DNA of 15,636 nucleotides from Lachnospiraceae bacterium (GCA_022798035.1 JAAWLS010000016.1:1-15636); one strand, 5' to 3'; counted from the first letter of the stretch, positions 1 through 7,741 are shown. Numbers and translations: made by a program. Notes: generated by a model from the sequence alone, not told the origin.

Positions 1-132
1 GAATTGAATGAGCAGGAACACGCAGCATTTCTTATGAATTTTCAAAGGTCAATCCTTTTATCATTAGAAAAACGGAATCTCTTGACCGCATCACAGCGGG
101 AACGTTGTTTACTTGAACTTGAAAAACAATAA
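1..132 (+). CDS. C-terminal end of an unidentified small protein of the mobile element (5' partial)
   Basis: Frame 1 is open from the first base to a TAA at 130-132 and gives the last 43 residues of a protein. They are Leu- and Gln/Glu-rich and look helical, with no cysteine motif or transmembrane stretch. The stop is 12 bases before the recombinase start, and the AAGGAG ribosome site of the recombinase overlaps the stop codon, so the two genes are very likely co-transcribed. Short helical proteins often sit directly upstream of large serine recombinases in clostridial elements, but I cannot assign a family. The start lies outside the window. Confidence 0.55.
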   Translation, partial: ELNEQEHAAFLMNFQRSILLSLEKRNLLTASQRERCLLELEKQ

Positions 133-144
133 GGAGATATTCTT

Positions 145-1764
145 ATGTCAATAGATAAATACGAAATTCTAAATCAAGAAAGAAAGATACAGCGCACAAA
201 GAGGAAGGTTGCCGTATACTGCCGGGTATCTACGGACAACGAAGACCAGGCAAATTCATTTGAAAGCCAGCAGCGTTATTTCAAACAATATATAGAGCGC
301 AATCCTGATTGGGAGCTTTATGCGGTGTTCGCAGATGAAGGTATCTCTGGTACGAATACGAAAAAAAGGAAAGAATTTAACCGTATGATTGCGTGTGCGA
401 AGAACGGTGATTTTGATTTGATTGTAACAAAAGAAATCTCTCGTTTTGCGAGGAATACCCTTGACAGCATATTCTATACCCGTGACCTCAAAAAGCACGG
501 CGTGGGCGTTATCTTTCTGAATGATAACATCAACACTTTAGATGGCGATGCGGAGCTTCGCCTTGCCATTATGTCCTCGATTGCCCAGGAGGAAAGCCGT
601 AAGACTTCCGAGCGTGTAAAATGGGGGCAGAAACGCCGGATGGAGCAGGGAGTTGTGTTCGGACGGAGTATGCTTGGTTACGATGTGAAAGACGGCAAAA
701 TGTATATTAACGAGGATGGAGCGAAAGTTGTCCGCCTTATTTTCCACAAGTTTGTAAATGAGGGAAAGGGTTCTCATGTCATCGCCCGTGAGCTTAAAGA
801 AGCAGGCATACAGCCGATGCGGCGCGCAAAAGAATGGCAGAATACCGTAATTCTGCGCATTCTCCGCAACGAGAAATACTGCGGGGACCTGGTACAGAAA
901 AAAACTTATACGCCGGATTTCCTTTCTCACGAAAAGAAATATAATCGGGGACAGGAAGAATTTATTATCATTAAGGAACACCACGAACCTATTATATCCC
1001 GTGAGATGTTTGAAGAAGCAAATCGTATTTTAGACAAGCGCGCTTTGTCGCAAGAGAGGAAGGCAAAGTACAGCAGCCGTTATCTTTTTTCTGGGAAAAT
1101 CAAATGCGGATGCTGCGGCTCCAGTTATGTGGCAAGATATAAAAACCGAAAAAACAAAAGCAAATACAAAGCATGGCGCTGCAATGAAGCCGTCAGGCAT
1201 GGAAGTCCTCACATTGATAATGATGGAAAGAAAGCCGGCTGTACAGGAATGAGTATACGAAACGAAGACGCAGTCCACATCATGTATCTTGTCACAAGGA
1301 GTTTGAAATATAATAAGAAGAAAATCATTGACAATTTACTTGCTGTTATCAAGTCTATTACTGCAATGGATAATATGGGCACAGATACGGAGAGATTGAA
1401 GTTTCAGATAAAAACCCTTGAGAAAAAACGCGCGAATCTCATTGAGCTTTATACATCTGGCGATATCACAAGAGATGAATTTACAGCAGCAAGAGCAAAA
1501 TGTGAGACTGAGATTACCGAACTGCAGTCTGTCAGGAATAATATTGATAAACAAGAAAAACGTATGGAAGGACAGCAGGAGCTTGGAAAGGAAATCACAG
1601 AAGCGATAAACGAGCTTATAAACGGCGTGGAATATGAAGATGTTTTCTATAAAGAAATTTTAGATAAAATGGTCGTAAATGATAAAGGGCACGTTGATGT
1701 ATATTTGAATCTGCTCCCTTTCAAATGGAGCTATACGGCTGCGGAAAGCTTAAACCGTCCATAG
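145..1764 (+). CDS. Large serine recombinase (site-specific integrase/excisionase)
   Basis: The 539-residue protein has the three-part structure of large serine recombinases. The N-terminal resolvase domain (about residues 22-165) carries the YCRVST motif with nucleophile Ser29 and the conserved ISRFARN stretch near residue 98. A recombinase DNA-binding domain follows (about 170-300). A zinc ribbon has Cys321, Cys324, Cys346 and Cys366, and a long charged coiled coil (about 425-490) is typical of the part controlling synapsis and direction. Length is normal for the family. An AAGGAG site at 131-136 supports ATG 145. The enzyme would integrate and excise the element by cutting both strands at short att cores through a phosphoserine link. 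Its place beside a broken cotJC says that gene is the target. The 3' end overlaps, tail to tail, the chimeric cotJC reading frame on the minus strand. Confidence 0.93.
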   Translation: MSIDKYEILNQERKIQRTKRKVAVYCRVSTDNEDQANSFESQQRYFKQYIERNPDWELYAVFADEGISGTNTKKRKEFNRMIACAKNGDFDLIVTKEISRFARNTLDSIFYTRDLKKHGVGVIFLNDNINTLDGDAELRLAIMSSIAQEESRKTSERVKWGQKRRMEQGVVFGRSMLGYDVKDGKMYINEDGAKVVRLIFHKFVNEGKGSHVIARELKEAGIQPMRRAKEWQNTVILRILRNEKYCGDLVQKKTYTPDFLSHEKKYNRGQEEFIIIKEHHEPIISREMFEEANRILDKRALSQERKAKYSSRYLFSGKIKCGCCGSSYVARYKNRKNKSKYKAWRCNEAVRHGSPHIDNDGKKAGCTGMSIRNEDAVHIMYLVTRSLKYNKKKIIDNLLAVIKSITAMDNMGTDTERLKFQIKTLEKKRANLIELYTSGDITRDEFTAARAKCETEITELQSVRNNIDKQEKRMEGQQELGKEITEAINELINGVEYEDVFYKEILDKMVVNDKGHVDVYLNLLPFKWSYTAAESLNRP

Positions 1765-1990
1765 GGTATTTTCTCTTCCTCTGGAACATTTCAAAGGCTT
1801 CTGTACCAATATCCGTCAACAGCCCTGCAACTTCCCGGTAAGGCATGGTATAACGCTGAGAAAGATAGCGCATAGAAGCGGAAAGTTCACCGTCCGGACC
1901 CCCAAACTGGCTGATGATTACCTGGGCAATCTGGGGATTGGTCTGGGTAATGTTGACTGGGTATTGCAGCCGTTTTTCATAATTCCACAT
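1721..1990 (-). pseudogene. cotJC: Interrupted cotJC: N-terminal part of a manganese-catalase-like spore coat protein
   Basis: Residues 1-64 closely fit CotJC, a di-manganese catalase-fold protein of the inner spore coat: a WNYEKxLQYPVN start, the GGPDGEL helix with a likely metal ligand Glu35, then LRYxSQRYTMP and LLTDIGTE. Full-length members are about 190-200 residues. Here the frame leaves the family after Glu64, just before the metal-binding His, and adds 25 residues from element DNA before stopping at 1721 inside the recombinase gene. ATG 1990 is chosen because AAGGAGG lies about 10 bases upstream and because it overlaps the cotJB stop as TAATG. The product as read cannot be an active catalase. 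Whether the gene is dead or is restored by excision during sporulation cannot be told from this window. Confidence 0.85.
1796..1807. other. Candidate attachment-site junction (element/cotJC boundary)
   Basis: Read on the minus strand, codons down to about 1798 encode the conserved CotJC stretch ending Asp-Ile-Gly-Thr-Glu. Family members continue with Glu-x-Ala-His, but here the frame reads Ala-Phe-Glu-Met-Phe. The crossover core is probably inside or next to GGTACAGAAG (minus strand, 1807-1798), since core bases are shared by both sides. The exact core needs the left junction, which is outside the window. Confidence 0.5.
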
Positions 1991-2256
1991 TAACAAATCC
2001 CTCCTTCCCAAGGCATGGACTGTGTTGCCCACAGCCATTTTTGTTCTGGTTTTGCAGTGTCAACGGTAAGAGGGCCGTAACAATTTTCGTATTCTTTTAA
2101 GGCCTCTGTACGCACTTCACGAAAATGATTAAAGTAAGCAATTGCTTCCTGGTCTGTGGGATGAGTGTCAAGATACAAGACAATATCGTTTACTGCAAAA
2201 CTCACCATATTAATCCACTGAAATAATTTCATCTGTTCCATCTGATTTCCTCTCAT
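1990..2256 (-). CDS. cotJB: Spore coat protein CotJB
   Basis: The protein is 88 residues from ATG 2256. It matches the CotJB family: a short N-terminal helix, the hallmark VNDIVLYLDTHPxDQEAI block, a charged middle helix, the YGPLT motif and a Trp/Pro-rich tail ending in SMPWEGG. It is a small coat component made in the mother cell and thought to act with CotJA and CotJC. ATG 2256 overlaps the cotJA stop as ATGA. In-frame ATGs at 2241 (preceded by AGAGGA) and 2232 are possible alternatives. A longer frame back to 2316 lies inside cotJA and is unlikely. The stop overlaps the cotJC start by one base, so translation of the three genes is probably coupled. Confidence 0.88.
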   Translation of the reverse strand: MRGNQMEQMKLFQWINMVSFAVNDIVLYLDTHPTDQEAIAYFNHFREVRTEALKEYENCYGPLTVDTAKPEQKWLWATQSMPWEGGIC

Positions 2257-2672
2257 CTTGGACATCCCCCTTTCCCATAAAATGGTTTGCTCAATTCTGG
2301 GAAAATTGTCCCGCATTCCAATGCCTTATCAAGCTCAAAAGTCGTATTGAAAAACTGCCATGGGACGTAAGCCATTGCAATAGGCATTGCTGCCAGTGAA
2401 TCGAACATGGGACGGTCTGGCATAACGGGAGGGCAGTCTGGCATATCAGCCGGACACGGTTTTTTCGGCATATCAGCCGGACATGGCCTTTGAGACATAT
2501 TTGCCGGACATGGTCTCTGAGGCATAGGACGGTTGGGCATATTTGCCGGACATGGGCGTGACATCATCTGGCGTTTCGGGGTATTTGCCGGACACGGTCT
2601 CTGAGGCATAGGATAATTGGGCGTCATGTCCTGGCGGCATCCGCAGTCGGATGTTGTATTATAATTAGCCAT
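2253..2672 (-). CDS. cotJA: Spore coat-associated protein CotJA with an N-terminal Pro/Cys repeat extension
   Basis: The C-terminal half (about residues 88-139) has the CotJA signature: MPIAMAYVPWQ, a Leu/Asp helix with KALECGTIFPEL, and DKPF-like SKPF. The first 88 residues are an added low-complexity arm of PCPA(N/D)M units rich in proline, cysteine and methionine. Bacillus CotJA is only about 80 residues, so this form (139) is clearly longer. Start ATG 2672 has AAAGGA upstream with suitable spacing. It is the first gene of the cotJ operon, normally transcribed by the mother-cell factor sigma-E. The cysteines could support disulfide cross-linking in the coat; that is an inference. Confidence 0.88.
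   Translation of the reverse strand: MANYNTTSDCGCRQDMTPNYPMPQRPCPANTPKRQMMSRPCPANMPNRPMPQRPCPANMSQRPCPADMPKKPCPADMPDCPPVMPDRPMFDSLAAMPIAMAYVPWQFFNTTFELDKALECGTIFPELSKPFYGKGGCPR
2409..2600 (-). repeat. Tandem Pro-Cys-Pro-Ala repeats within cotJA
   Basis: Five copies of PCPA followed by Asn or Asp begin at CotJA residues 26, 40, 54, 63 and 72. The spacing is 14, 14, 9 and 9 residues, so the DNA repeats in 42-base and 27-base steps. Each unit is flanked by Arg or Lys and Met-Pro. The DNA copies are similar enough to expand or contract by slippage. Confidence 0.85.
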
Positions 2673-2741
2673 AATGGTAATCCTTTCTTAAATTTTGTTT
2701 TTTATACAATATGAAAAAGAATAAAAATGGTGCGGTTTGGC

Positions 2742-2770
2742 ATTGTACTTCCTGGTTCTATCCTTTATAA
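2742..2770 (-). promoter_or_regulatory. Possible sigma-E promoter of the cotJ operon
   Basis: On the minus strand TTATAAA (2770-2764), a 14-base spacer, and AGTACAAT (2749-2742) partly fit the sigma-E consensus (-35 near KMATATT, -10 CATACAHT), with about 4/7 and 6/8 matches. This would give a leader of about 60 bases before cotJA. Sigma-E control of cotJ is known in Bacillus; the site here is a visual match only. Confidence 0.3.
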
Positions 2771-2771
2771 T
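2743..2771 (+). promoter_or_regulatory. Possible sigma-A promoter for the surface protein-sortase operon
   Basis: TTGTAC (2743-2748), a 17-base spacer and a perfect TATAAT (2766-2771) form a plausible housekeeping promoter reading right. The leader to the GTG start would be about 70 bases. The boxes coincide with the proposed leftward cotJ promoter, so the two would exclude each other. Confidence 0.45.
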
Positions 2772-2849
2772 GAAAACATAAATTATCTTTTTAAAGTTCA
2801 TTAATTGTGCTGTTAAAATACACAGGAAATGGCGAGGAGTGTGAGAGTT

Positions 2850-5800
2850 GTGAAAAAGACAGACGGCTATACACAAAAAAGAGCACCTGAGAAGAAGCAC
2901 CCAGTTATACAGAAGTTTTCTACTGTCTTGCTATCCGTATGTTTGCTGATAGTGTCCCTTCCGATAGATTTTTTTGGCGTGGAGGTTCAGGCAGAGGAAA
3001 TACTGTGGAATATCATATCTTTTTCGGAATTGCAGGATGAGGTGAAATATCAAGCTGCTGACACTGGCACACCGGAGGAAAAATTAAATCTGCCGGACAC
3101 CTTAGAGGCCGTATGCGTTTCAGCAGAACTTCTCGGGAATCATGCAGATGTTTTGAATACAGAAGAAACAAAAGGGAAAGAAACCATTGTGATAGAACAT
3201 ATCACCTGGGTAAGCGAACCTGTGTATGACAGTCAAATAGAAGGAATTTATACCTTTCTTCCAATTCTTCCAGAGAGTTATGCAGCACAAGATAATGCAG
3301 CACTTCCTGAAATCAAGGTAACAGTGACAGAATCTGAGCAGCAGGAAGAAGGAAATCTGAAGACAAACGGACAGGAAGAAGGAAATCAGGAAGCCAACGA
3401 GCAGGAGGTAGAAAATCCAGAGACGAACGGGCAGGAAGAACAGAATCAAGAGGCAGAAAATCCAGCAGAAGAAGAGGTATTAAATAATGCTGTGGAAGGA
3501 AAGTCTGGCGAAGAGGGAGAAGAGGAAGTAATCGGAAGGCAATTTTGGGAAGAGACTAAACCAGAAGAACAGGTAATGAAAACCAATGATGATGGAGCAG
3601 AAGATAATGTGATTACAGGAAATTATGAGGTTCCCCCTGATACCCTGTGGGAAGAAAGTAAAACGTTACGAGACTGTGAACTTACCATCAATTCAGATAT
3701 CACTTTAATTCCAGCAGGAGGACTTCAAATTGAAGGAAACGTCACCATAAAGGGAGGCGGCAGAATTGAAGGGAAGGATAACGGATTTACGATAACTGTC
3801 GGAAATAATGCAGAATTGACCTTGGAAAATATCACAATAGATGGAGCATCTATAGTAGAGTGGAAAGCTACGCTGATAAGGGTTAAAGAAGGAGGAAAAC
3901 TGACTTTAGGAGCAGGATGTACGATAGAAAATGTAAATGTAAAAGGACGCCTGGATGAAAACTATAATCCTAATTTAATTTATTTTTCAAAAAATGCAAA
4001 AGGACTTTTTAAGGAGAATGCAGCAATTAGAAATTGTTCTGCAAGGACATATCAGAACGGATATGATACGATAATCAACATGGCAAAGGTTACAGGGGAA
4101 CGCAGTGAATTGACGATTGACGGGGGAACTTATGAGCATAACACGGGAGAGGCGCTGTTTTTTACTCAGGGAGTCACAACCATTAATGGCGGTACTTTTC
4201 AGTATAATTATGGAAATTACAGCAGCATTATCTATCAGGGGTACAGTGCTCCATATGGGAATCAGATAATTATTAATGGAGGGACTTTTCAAAAGAATGA
4301 ATCGAAATACCATGGAATGATTCACATCTGGACTTATGACGAATTACATATCAACGGCGGAAATTTTATTGAGAATACCGCAGGTGACTCTGGAGGATGC
4401 GTCGACGTAAGAGGTCACGGAAAAGCATATATTACCGGCGGAAATTTTCTGCGCAACCATGCAGAAGAAAAGGGAGGGTGTATTTATTCCAGCAGTCTCG
4501 AGGAGATACATATTGACGGTGGAAATTTTGAGGGCAATACAGTAGGCGCAGGGCCTGACGGTCTGAAAGGAAGCGGCGCAATTCATATTGAAGCTTATTT
4601 ATATCAGTTTAAGGAAGAACAATGGTACGGAAAAAGTTTTTTCTCTGGAAAAGCAAAATTTAATTTTGATACTTCTACAGAGTCTGACAAAGACGCCATT
4701 ACTTTTCAAGACCTTGATACCAATCCTAAATATGGAAGACTGTATATAAAAGGTTCTTTAGAAGTTCCTATTAAAATGTTTGTAAATGCAGAAGAAGGCT
4801 ATGTAATTTGCGAAGGCACTGGATATACACTTACAAAGGAAGATGCAGAGCAGATTATTGTTGTGGATAAAGCAAATCATGAGAAAAAATGGCGCAAGGT
4901 ATTGGATGAAGAGAACAATCAGATTTACCTTTCCCTTATGGGGGAAGAACCAGAGCCAGAAATAGAAACTCTCACTGCTGACTTCTATTCCGGAAGTGAG
5001 GCCCAAAAAGAGAGCAAGAACATTGATGTATCTGAAACGGGAGGAGTTGTAACAACTTTAAAACTAAAAGAAATGCCTGGCTGGAATCCTCTGGGCTGGA
5101 GTCGAAATGCCGGGGGATACGACTGTGAAATAAGGGAAGAGGAAAACGTTACGCTGACGGAAAATACTTCTTTCTACGGCATTTATCAAAAAGACATTAC
5201 CCTTTCCTATGATTTAAACGGCGGGGACAGTCCTGCTCCGGAGGCAGAGACAAACCCCTGTTACGCGAATGTGCATCAGAACATTACATACAAAACGCCA
5301 GAATTTTCAATTGCAAAAGCTCCTGCCCGGGGAGGTTATCTCTTCCGTGGCTGGAATACACAGGCCGATGGAAAGGGAGCTTTCTATCAGGCAGGAGCCA
5401 GACATGTTTTCGACTGTGATACTGTCCTCTATGCCATTTGGGAAAAAGACCCAGACGCCGTTTCGTATCAAGTAGAACATTATCTTCAGGATTTGGAAGG
5501 GGACGGCTACACTCTTTTTGAAAATGATACGGAAACGCTTTGGGGAAAGAAAGGCGCTGCGGCTGCCGCAGAACCCAAAAGCTATGAGGGATTTACGGAA
5601 AACCGGAGCCACCCAGAGAGAAACGCTGCAGGAACTTTGGAAGAAAATGGCAGCCTCCTGTTAAAATTCTATTATGACAGGAACATTTATGAAATCAGTT
5701 TTGACTTAAACGGAGGAGACGGCACCGCACCAAAGACCCAGCAGGTCCGCTATGGAGGTTTGCTTCAGCAGGTGAAAGAACCTGGAAGACGGGGTTACAA

Positions 5801-6998
5801 CTTTAAGGGCTGGCACTTAGAACAAAAAGGAATGGATGCAGGGCTCTGGGAGTTTCAACGTCCAGTGGAGGAAAACACAGCCTCTCTTCAGACCACTCTT
5901 TATGCCAAATGGAAAGATGAACTGGCTCCGGAGGCCGGAAAAGCTTCATTCAGCAGCAGCCATAAGGACTTCCTGGACTGGGTAATTCAAAAGAGAAATC
6001 TTGTGATTACCGTTCCTGTAGTGGAAGAGGGAAGTGGATTATTGGAAGCTTCCTACACCCTGACGCCGGAAGAGGGAGAAAAGGCGGAAGGAGAGGCACA
6101 GATTTATGAGACGTCGACAGGTGAGAAAGCTCTCTCCTATGGAAGTGGAACTTCCGTGCTGCGCGCTTTTGAGAAAGGGGCAGGAAGCGGCAGGTACGAA
6201 GCCAGAATTACAGTGGAAGAGGACTTTAAGGGGACGGTTTCTATTACCTGTCAGGACAAGGCAGGCAATGTTTCCGCAGAAAAACTTCTGACCTCTTACG
6301 GAGGAGGAATTATTGTGGAAGACAATGCTCCTATCATCACGTTTTCCAACACAGAGGAGGAGACGGCCGGAGCGCCTATAGAGGCGGATGTTCTGGTGGA
6401 AGATGACCGAAACGGTAGCATTACGGGAGGTCTTGCCGGAATCTCCTATCAGGTGGATGAAGAGACAGAAGTGATGGTTCCCAAAGAGAAATTTGAAAAA
6501 GAAATTCTGGAGGTTTATGGTTTCACTGTAACTGTAAAGGGAGAAGGAAAGCATGTGCTGAAAGTAAAGGCCAAAGACCATGCCGGAAACGAGAGCATCC
6601 GGGAAATCTCCCTGAAAATCAGCAAAAAGAAAGACAAACCGGTCAAAGGGCCGGAAGAAAAAAGTCCGGAGAAACCAGGTGGATTTCCAAGGCCGGCAGG
6701 GCCGGAACCCAGAACTGGAGAGAGCGGAAATGTGAAAATCTATGCTACTTTTGCCATGATAGCGGGATTCGGCTACCTGCTGTTATACTTTGCAGAAGAG
6801 AATGGAATTACAGAAAAAGAGAAAGACGAGATTATACAGCGGCTGGTAAACTGGGCTAAGAAAGGGGGCCGCATCCGGCGGACGCTGGCGCTTGCATCCA
6901 TTTTCCTGTTTCTGGCCTACTACCACAGCATTGGAAAGAGCGTGACAGTGGAGTGGAGGGACGTATGCAAGGAAAAGGCAGGAAAAAAATCAAAGTAA
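2850..6998 (+). CDS. Very large secreted, cell-wall-linked repeat protein (beta-helix, InlB-type and Ig-like modules)
   Basis: An approximately 1,382-residue surface protein, probably an adhesin or wall-associated factor; its ligand is unknown. In order: a signal peptide ending near 2995 (VQA before EE); a Glu/Gln/Asn-rich linker (about 3330-3530); a right-handed beta-helix region (about 3620-4580) with coils marked by I-x-GG-(T/N)-F at 4116, 4182, 4272, 4350, 4431 and 4512; InlB/Flg_new-like repeats with LNGGD...GW...YAxW (about 4970-5190, 5205-5445, 5694-5912), split by a MucBP-like stretch (5460-5700); Ig-like modules with CQDKAGN and KDHAGN (about 5930-6620); a Pro-rich linker; EPRTGE at 6705-6722; and two hydrophobic segments. 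GTG 2850 is preferred because GAGGAG (2834-2839) is 10 bases upstream. ATG 2829 is an alternative with a poorly spaced site. The end overlaps the sortase gene. Confidence 0.85.
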   Translation: MKKTDGYTQKRAPEKKHPVIQKFSTVLLSVCLLIVSLPIDFFGVEVQAEEILWNIISFSELQDEVKYQAADTGTPEEKLNLPDTLEAVCVSAELLGNHADVLNTEETKGKETIVIEHITWVSEPVYDSQIEGIYTFLPILPESYAAQDNAALPEIKVTVTESEQQEEGNLKTNGQEEGNQEANEQEVENPETNGQEEQNQEAENPAEEEVLNNAVEGKSGEEGEEEVIGRQFWEETKPEEQVMKTNDDGAEDNVITGNYEVPPDTLWEESKTLRDCELTINSDITLIPAGGLQIEGNVTIKGGGRIEGKDNGFTITVGNNAELTLENITIDGASIVEWKATLIRVKEGGKLTLGAGCTIENVNVKGRLDENYNPNLIYFSKNAKGLFKENAAIRNCSARTYQNGYDTIINMAKVTGERSELTIDGGTYEHNTGEALFFTQGVTTINGGTFQYNYGNYSSIIYQGYSAPYGNQIIINGGTFQKNESKYHGMIHIWTYDELHINGGNFIENTAGDSGGCVDVRGHGKAYITGGNFLRNHAEEKGGCIYSSSLEEIHIDGGNFEGNTVGAGPDGLKGSGAIHIEAYLYQFKEEQWYGKSFFSGKAKFNFDTSTESDKDAITFQDLDTNPKYGRLYIKGSLEVPIKMFVNAEEGYVICEGTGYTLTKEDAEQIIVVDKANHEKKWRKVLDEENNQIYLSLMGEEPEPEIETLTADFYSGSEAQKESKNIDVSETGGVVTTLKLKEMPGWNPLGWSRNAGGYDCEIREEENVTLTENTSFYGIYQKDITLSYDLNGGDSPAPEAETNPCYANVHQNITYKTPEFSIAKAPARGGYLFRGWNTQADGKGAFYQAGARHVFDCDTVLYAIWEKDPDAVSYQVEHYLQDLEGDGYTLFENDTETLWGKKGAAAAAEPKSYEGFTENRSHPERNAAGTLEENGSLLLKFYYDRNIYEISFDLNGGDGTAPKTQQVRYGGLLQQVKEPGRRGYNFKGWHLEQKGMDAGLWEFQRPVEENTASLQTTLYAKWKDELAPEAGKASFSSSHKDFLDWVIQKRNLVITVPVVEEGSGLLEASYTLTPEEGEKAEGEAQIYETSTGEKALSYGSGTSVLRAFEKGAGSGRYEARITVEEDFKGTVSITCQDKAGNVSAEKLLTSYGGGIIVEDNAPIITFSNTEEETAGAPIEADVLVEDDRNGSITGGLAGISYQVDEETEVMVPKEKFEKEILEVYGFTVTVKGEGKHVLKVKAKDHAGNESIREISLKISKKKDKPVKGPEEKSPEKPGGFPRPAGPEPRTGESGNVKIYATFAMIAGFGYLLLYFAEENGITEKEKDEIIQRLVNWAKKGGRIRRTLALASIFLFLAYYHSIGKSVTVEWRDVCKEKAGKKSK
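4116..4560 (+). repeat. Beta-helix coil repeats in the surface protein
   Basis: Six copies of Ile-x-Gly-Gly-(Thr/Asn)-(Phe/Tyr), most followed two residues later by Asn, start at 4116, 4182, 4272, 4350, 4431 and 4512. They are 22-30 residues apart, which fits successive turns of a parallel right-handed beta-helix. Codon use differs between copies, so this is an old structural repeat rather than a recent DNA duplication. Confidence 0.75.
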
Positions 6999-7729
6999 TA
7001 AAGACCATGCTTTTTCTGACGATGATAGTATGCCTGATTCCAGTTATTCAGGCATACTATTTATCTGTCAGACATGAAAAACAACAGGAGTCTCTGCAGA
7101 GGCAGAGGAAGGAACATGTGATGCCAGAGAGCGGTATTTCTTCTGAAACCGGCGGCATATTGGAACAATACAGAGAGCTTTATCAGGAGAACAAAGATTT
7201 GGCAGGGTGGCTCAGAATCGAAGGTCTTAACATTGACAATCCCGTTATGCAGTGTGTGGATGATGAATATTATCTTTCTCACAATTTTTATAAAGAAGAG
7301 GACAAATATGGCTGTCTCTATGTGAGAAACATGGCAGATATCCATACCCCTGGAACAAACTTTATTATTTATGGGCACAATATGAGAGATGGCTCCATGT
7401 TTGGAAGTTTAAAGAACTATGAGAAAGAAACTTTCTATAAAGAGCACAGAGAAATCTTCTTTGACACTCTGTTTGAAGAGCGGGTTTATGAAATTGCAGC
7501 TGTCTTTTCAGCAAATATCTATGAAGAAAATGCATTTCCATACTATCAGTTCTATCAGGCTGATACAGAGAGCGAATTTCGGGATTTTTATGAAAATGTA
7601 AAAAAACATGCTTTCTATGACACAGGAGTCACAGCGGAATGGGGAGATACATTTCTCACTCTGTCTACTTGTTTCGGGCAAAGAGAGGAGGAACGGCTTG
7701 TAATTGTGGCTAAGCAGAAAAAAGAATAA
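6965..7729 (+). CDS. srtB: Class B sortase
   Basis: A membrane-anchored transpeptidase of 254 residues, normal for SrtB. A basic start and one transmembrane segment (about residues 11-30) precede the catalytic domain. The domain shows the IIYGHNM motif with His138, the TLSTC motif with nucleophile Cys236, and Arg244 in EERLVIV, the full sortase triad. It would cut a TG-type sorting motif and join the protein to wall peptide. The gene overlaps the end of the large surface protein gene by 34 bases, so that protein is the obvious substrate. ATG 6965 is preferred, with GGAGGG at 6955-6960; an in-frame GTG at 6953 would add four residues. Confidence 0.92.
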   Translation: MQGKGRKKIKVIKTMLFLTMIVCLIPVIQAYYLSVRHEKQQESLQRQRKEHVMPESGISSETGGILEQYRELYQENKDLAGWLRIEGLNIDNPVMQCVDDEYYLSHNFYKEEDKYGCLYVRNMADIHTPGTNFIIYGHNMRDGSMFGSLKNYEKETFYKEHREIFFDTLFEERVYEIAAVFSANIYEENAFPYYQFYQADTESEFRDFYENVKKHAFYDTGVTAEWGDTFLTLSTCFGQREEERLVIVAKQKKE

Positions 7730-7741
7730 GGAGCAAATGTT

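Larger units (their letters stand above)
1..1797. mobile_element. Right end of an integrated element (prophage, ICE or skin-like) inserted in cotJC
   Basis: The recombinase gene lies at the extreme edge of the foreign DNA, as is usual for serine-integrase elements whose integrase gene adjoins attP. Only 33 bases separate its stop (1764) from the point at about 1797/1798 where CotJC similarity begins on the opposite strand. The left end, cargo genes and other attachment site lie outside the window, so the element's size and type cannot be judged. The boundary is inferred from loss of CotJC protein similarity and could be off by several bases. Confidence 0.7.

Noticed and set aside
2253-2316. 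cotJB start at 2316
   Set aside because: The extra 20 residues overlap the cotJA C-terminus and have no family similarity. The ATGA overlap at 2256 and the ATG at 2241 are better starts.
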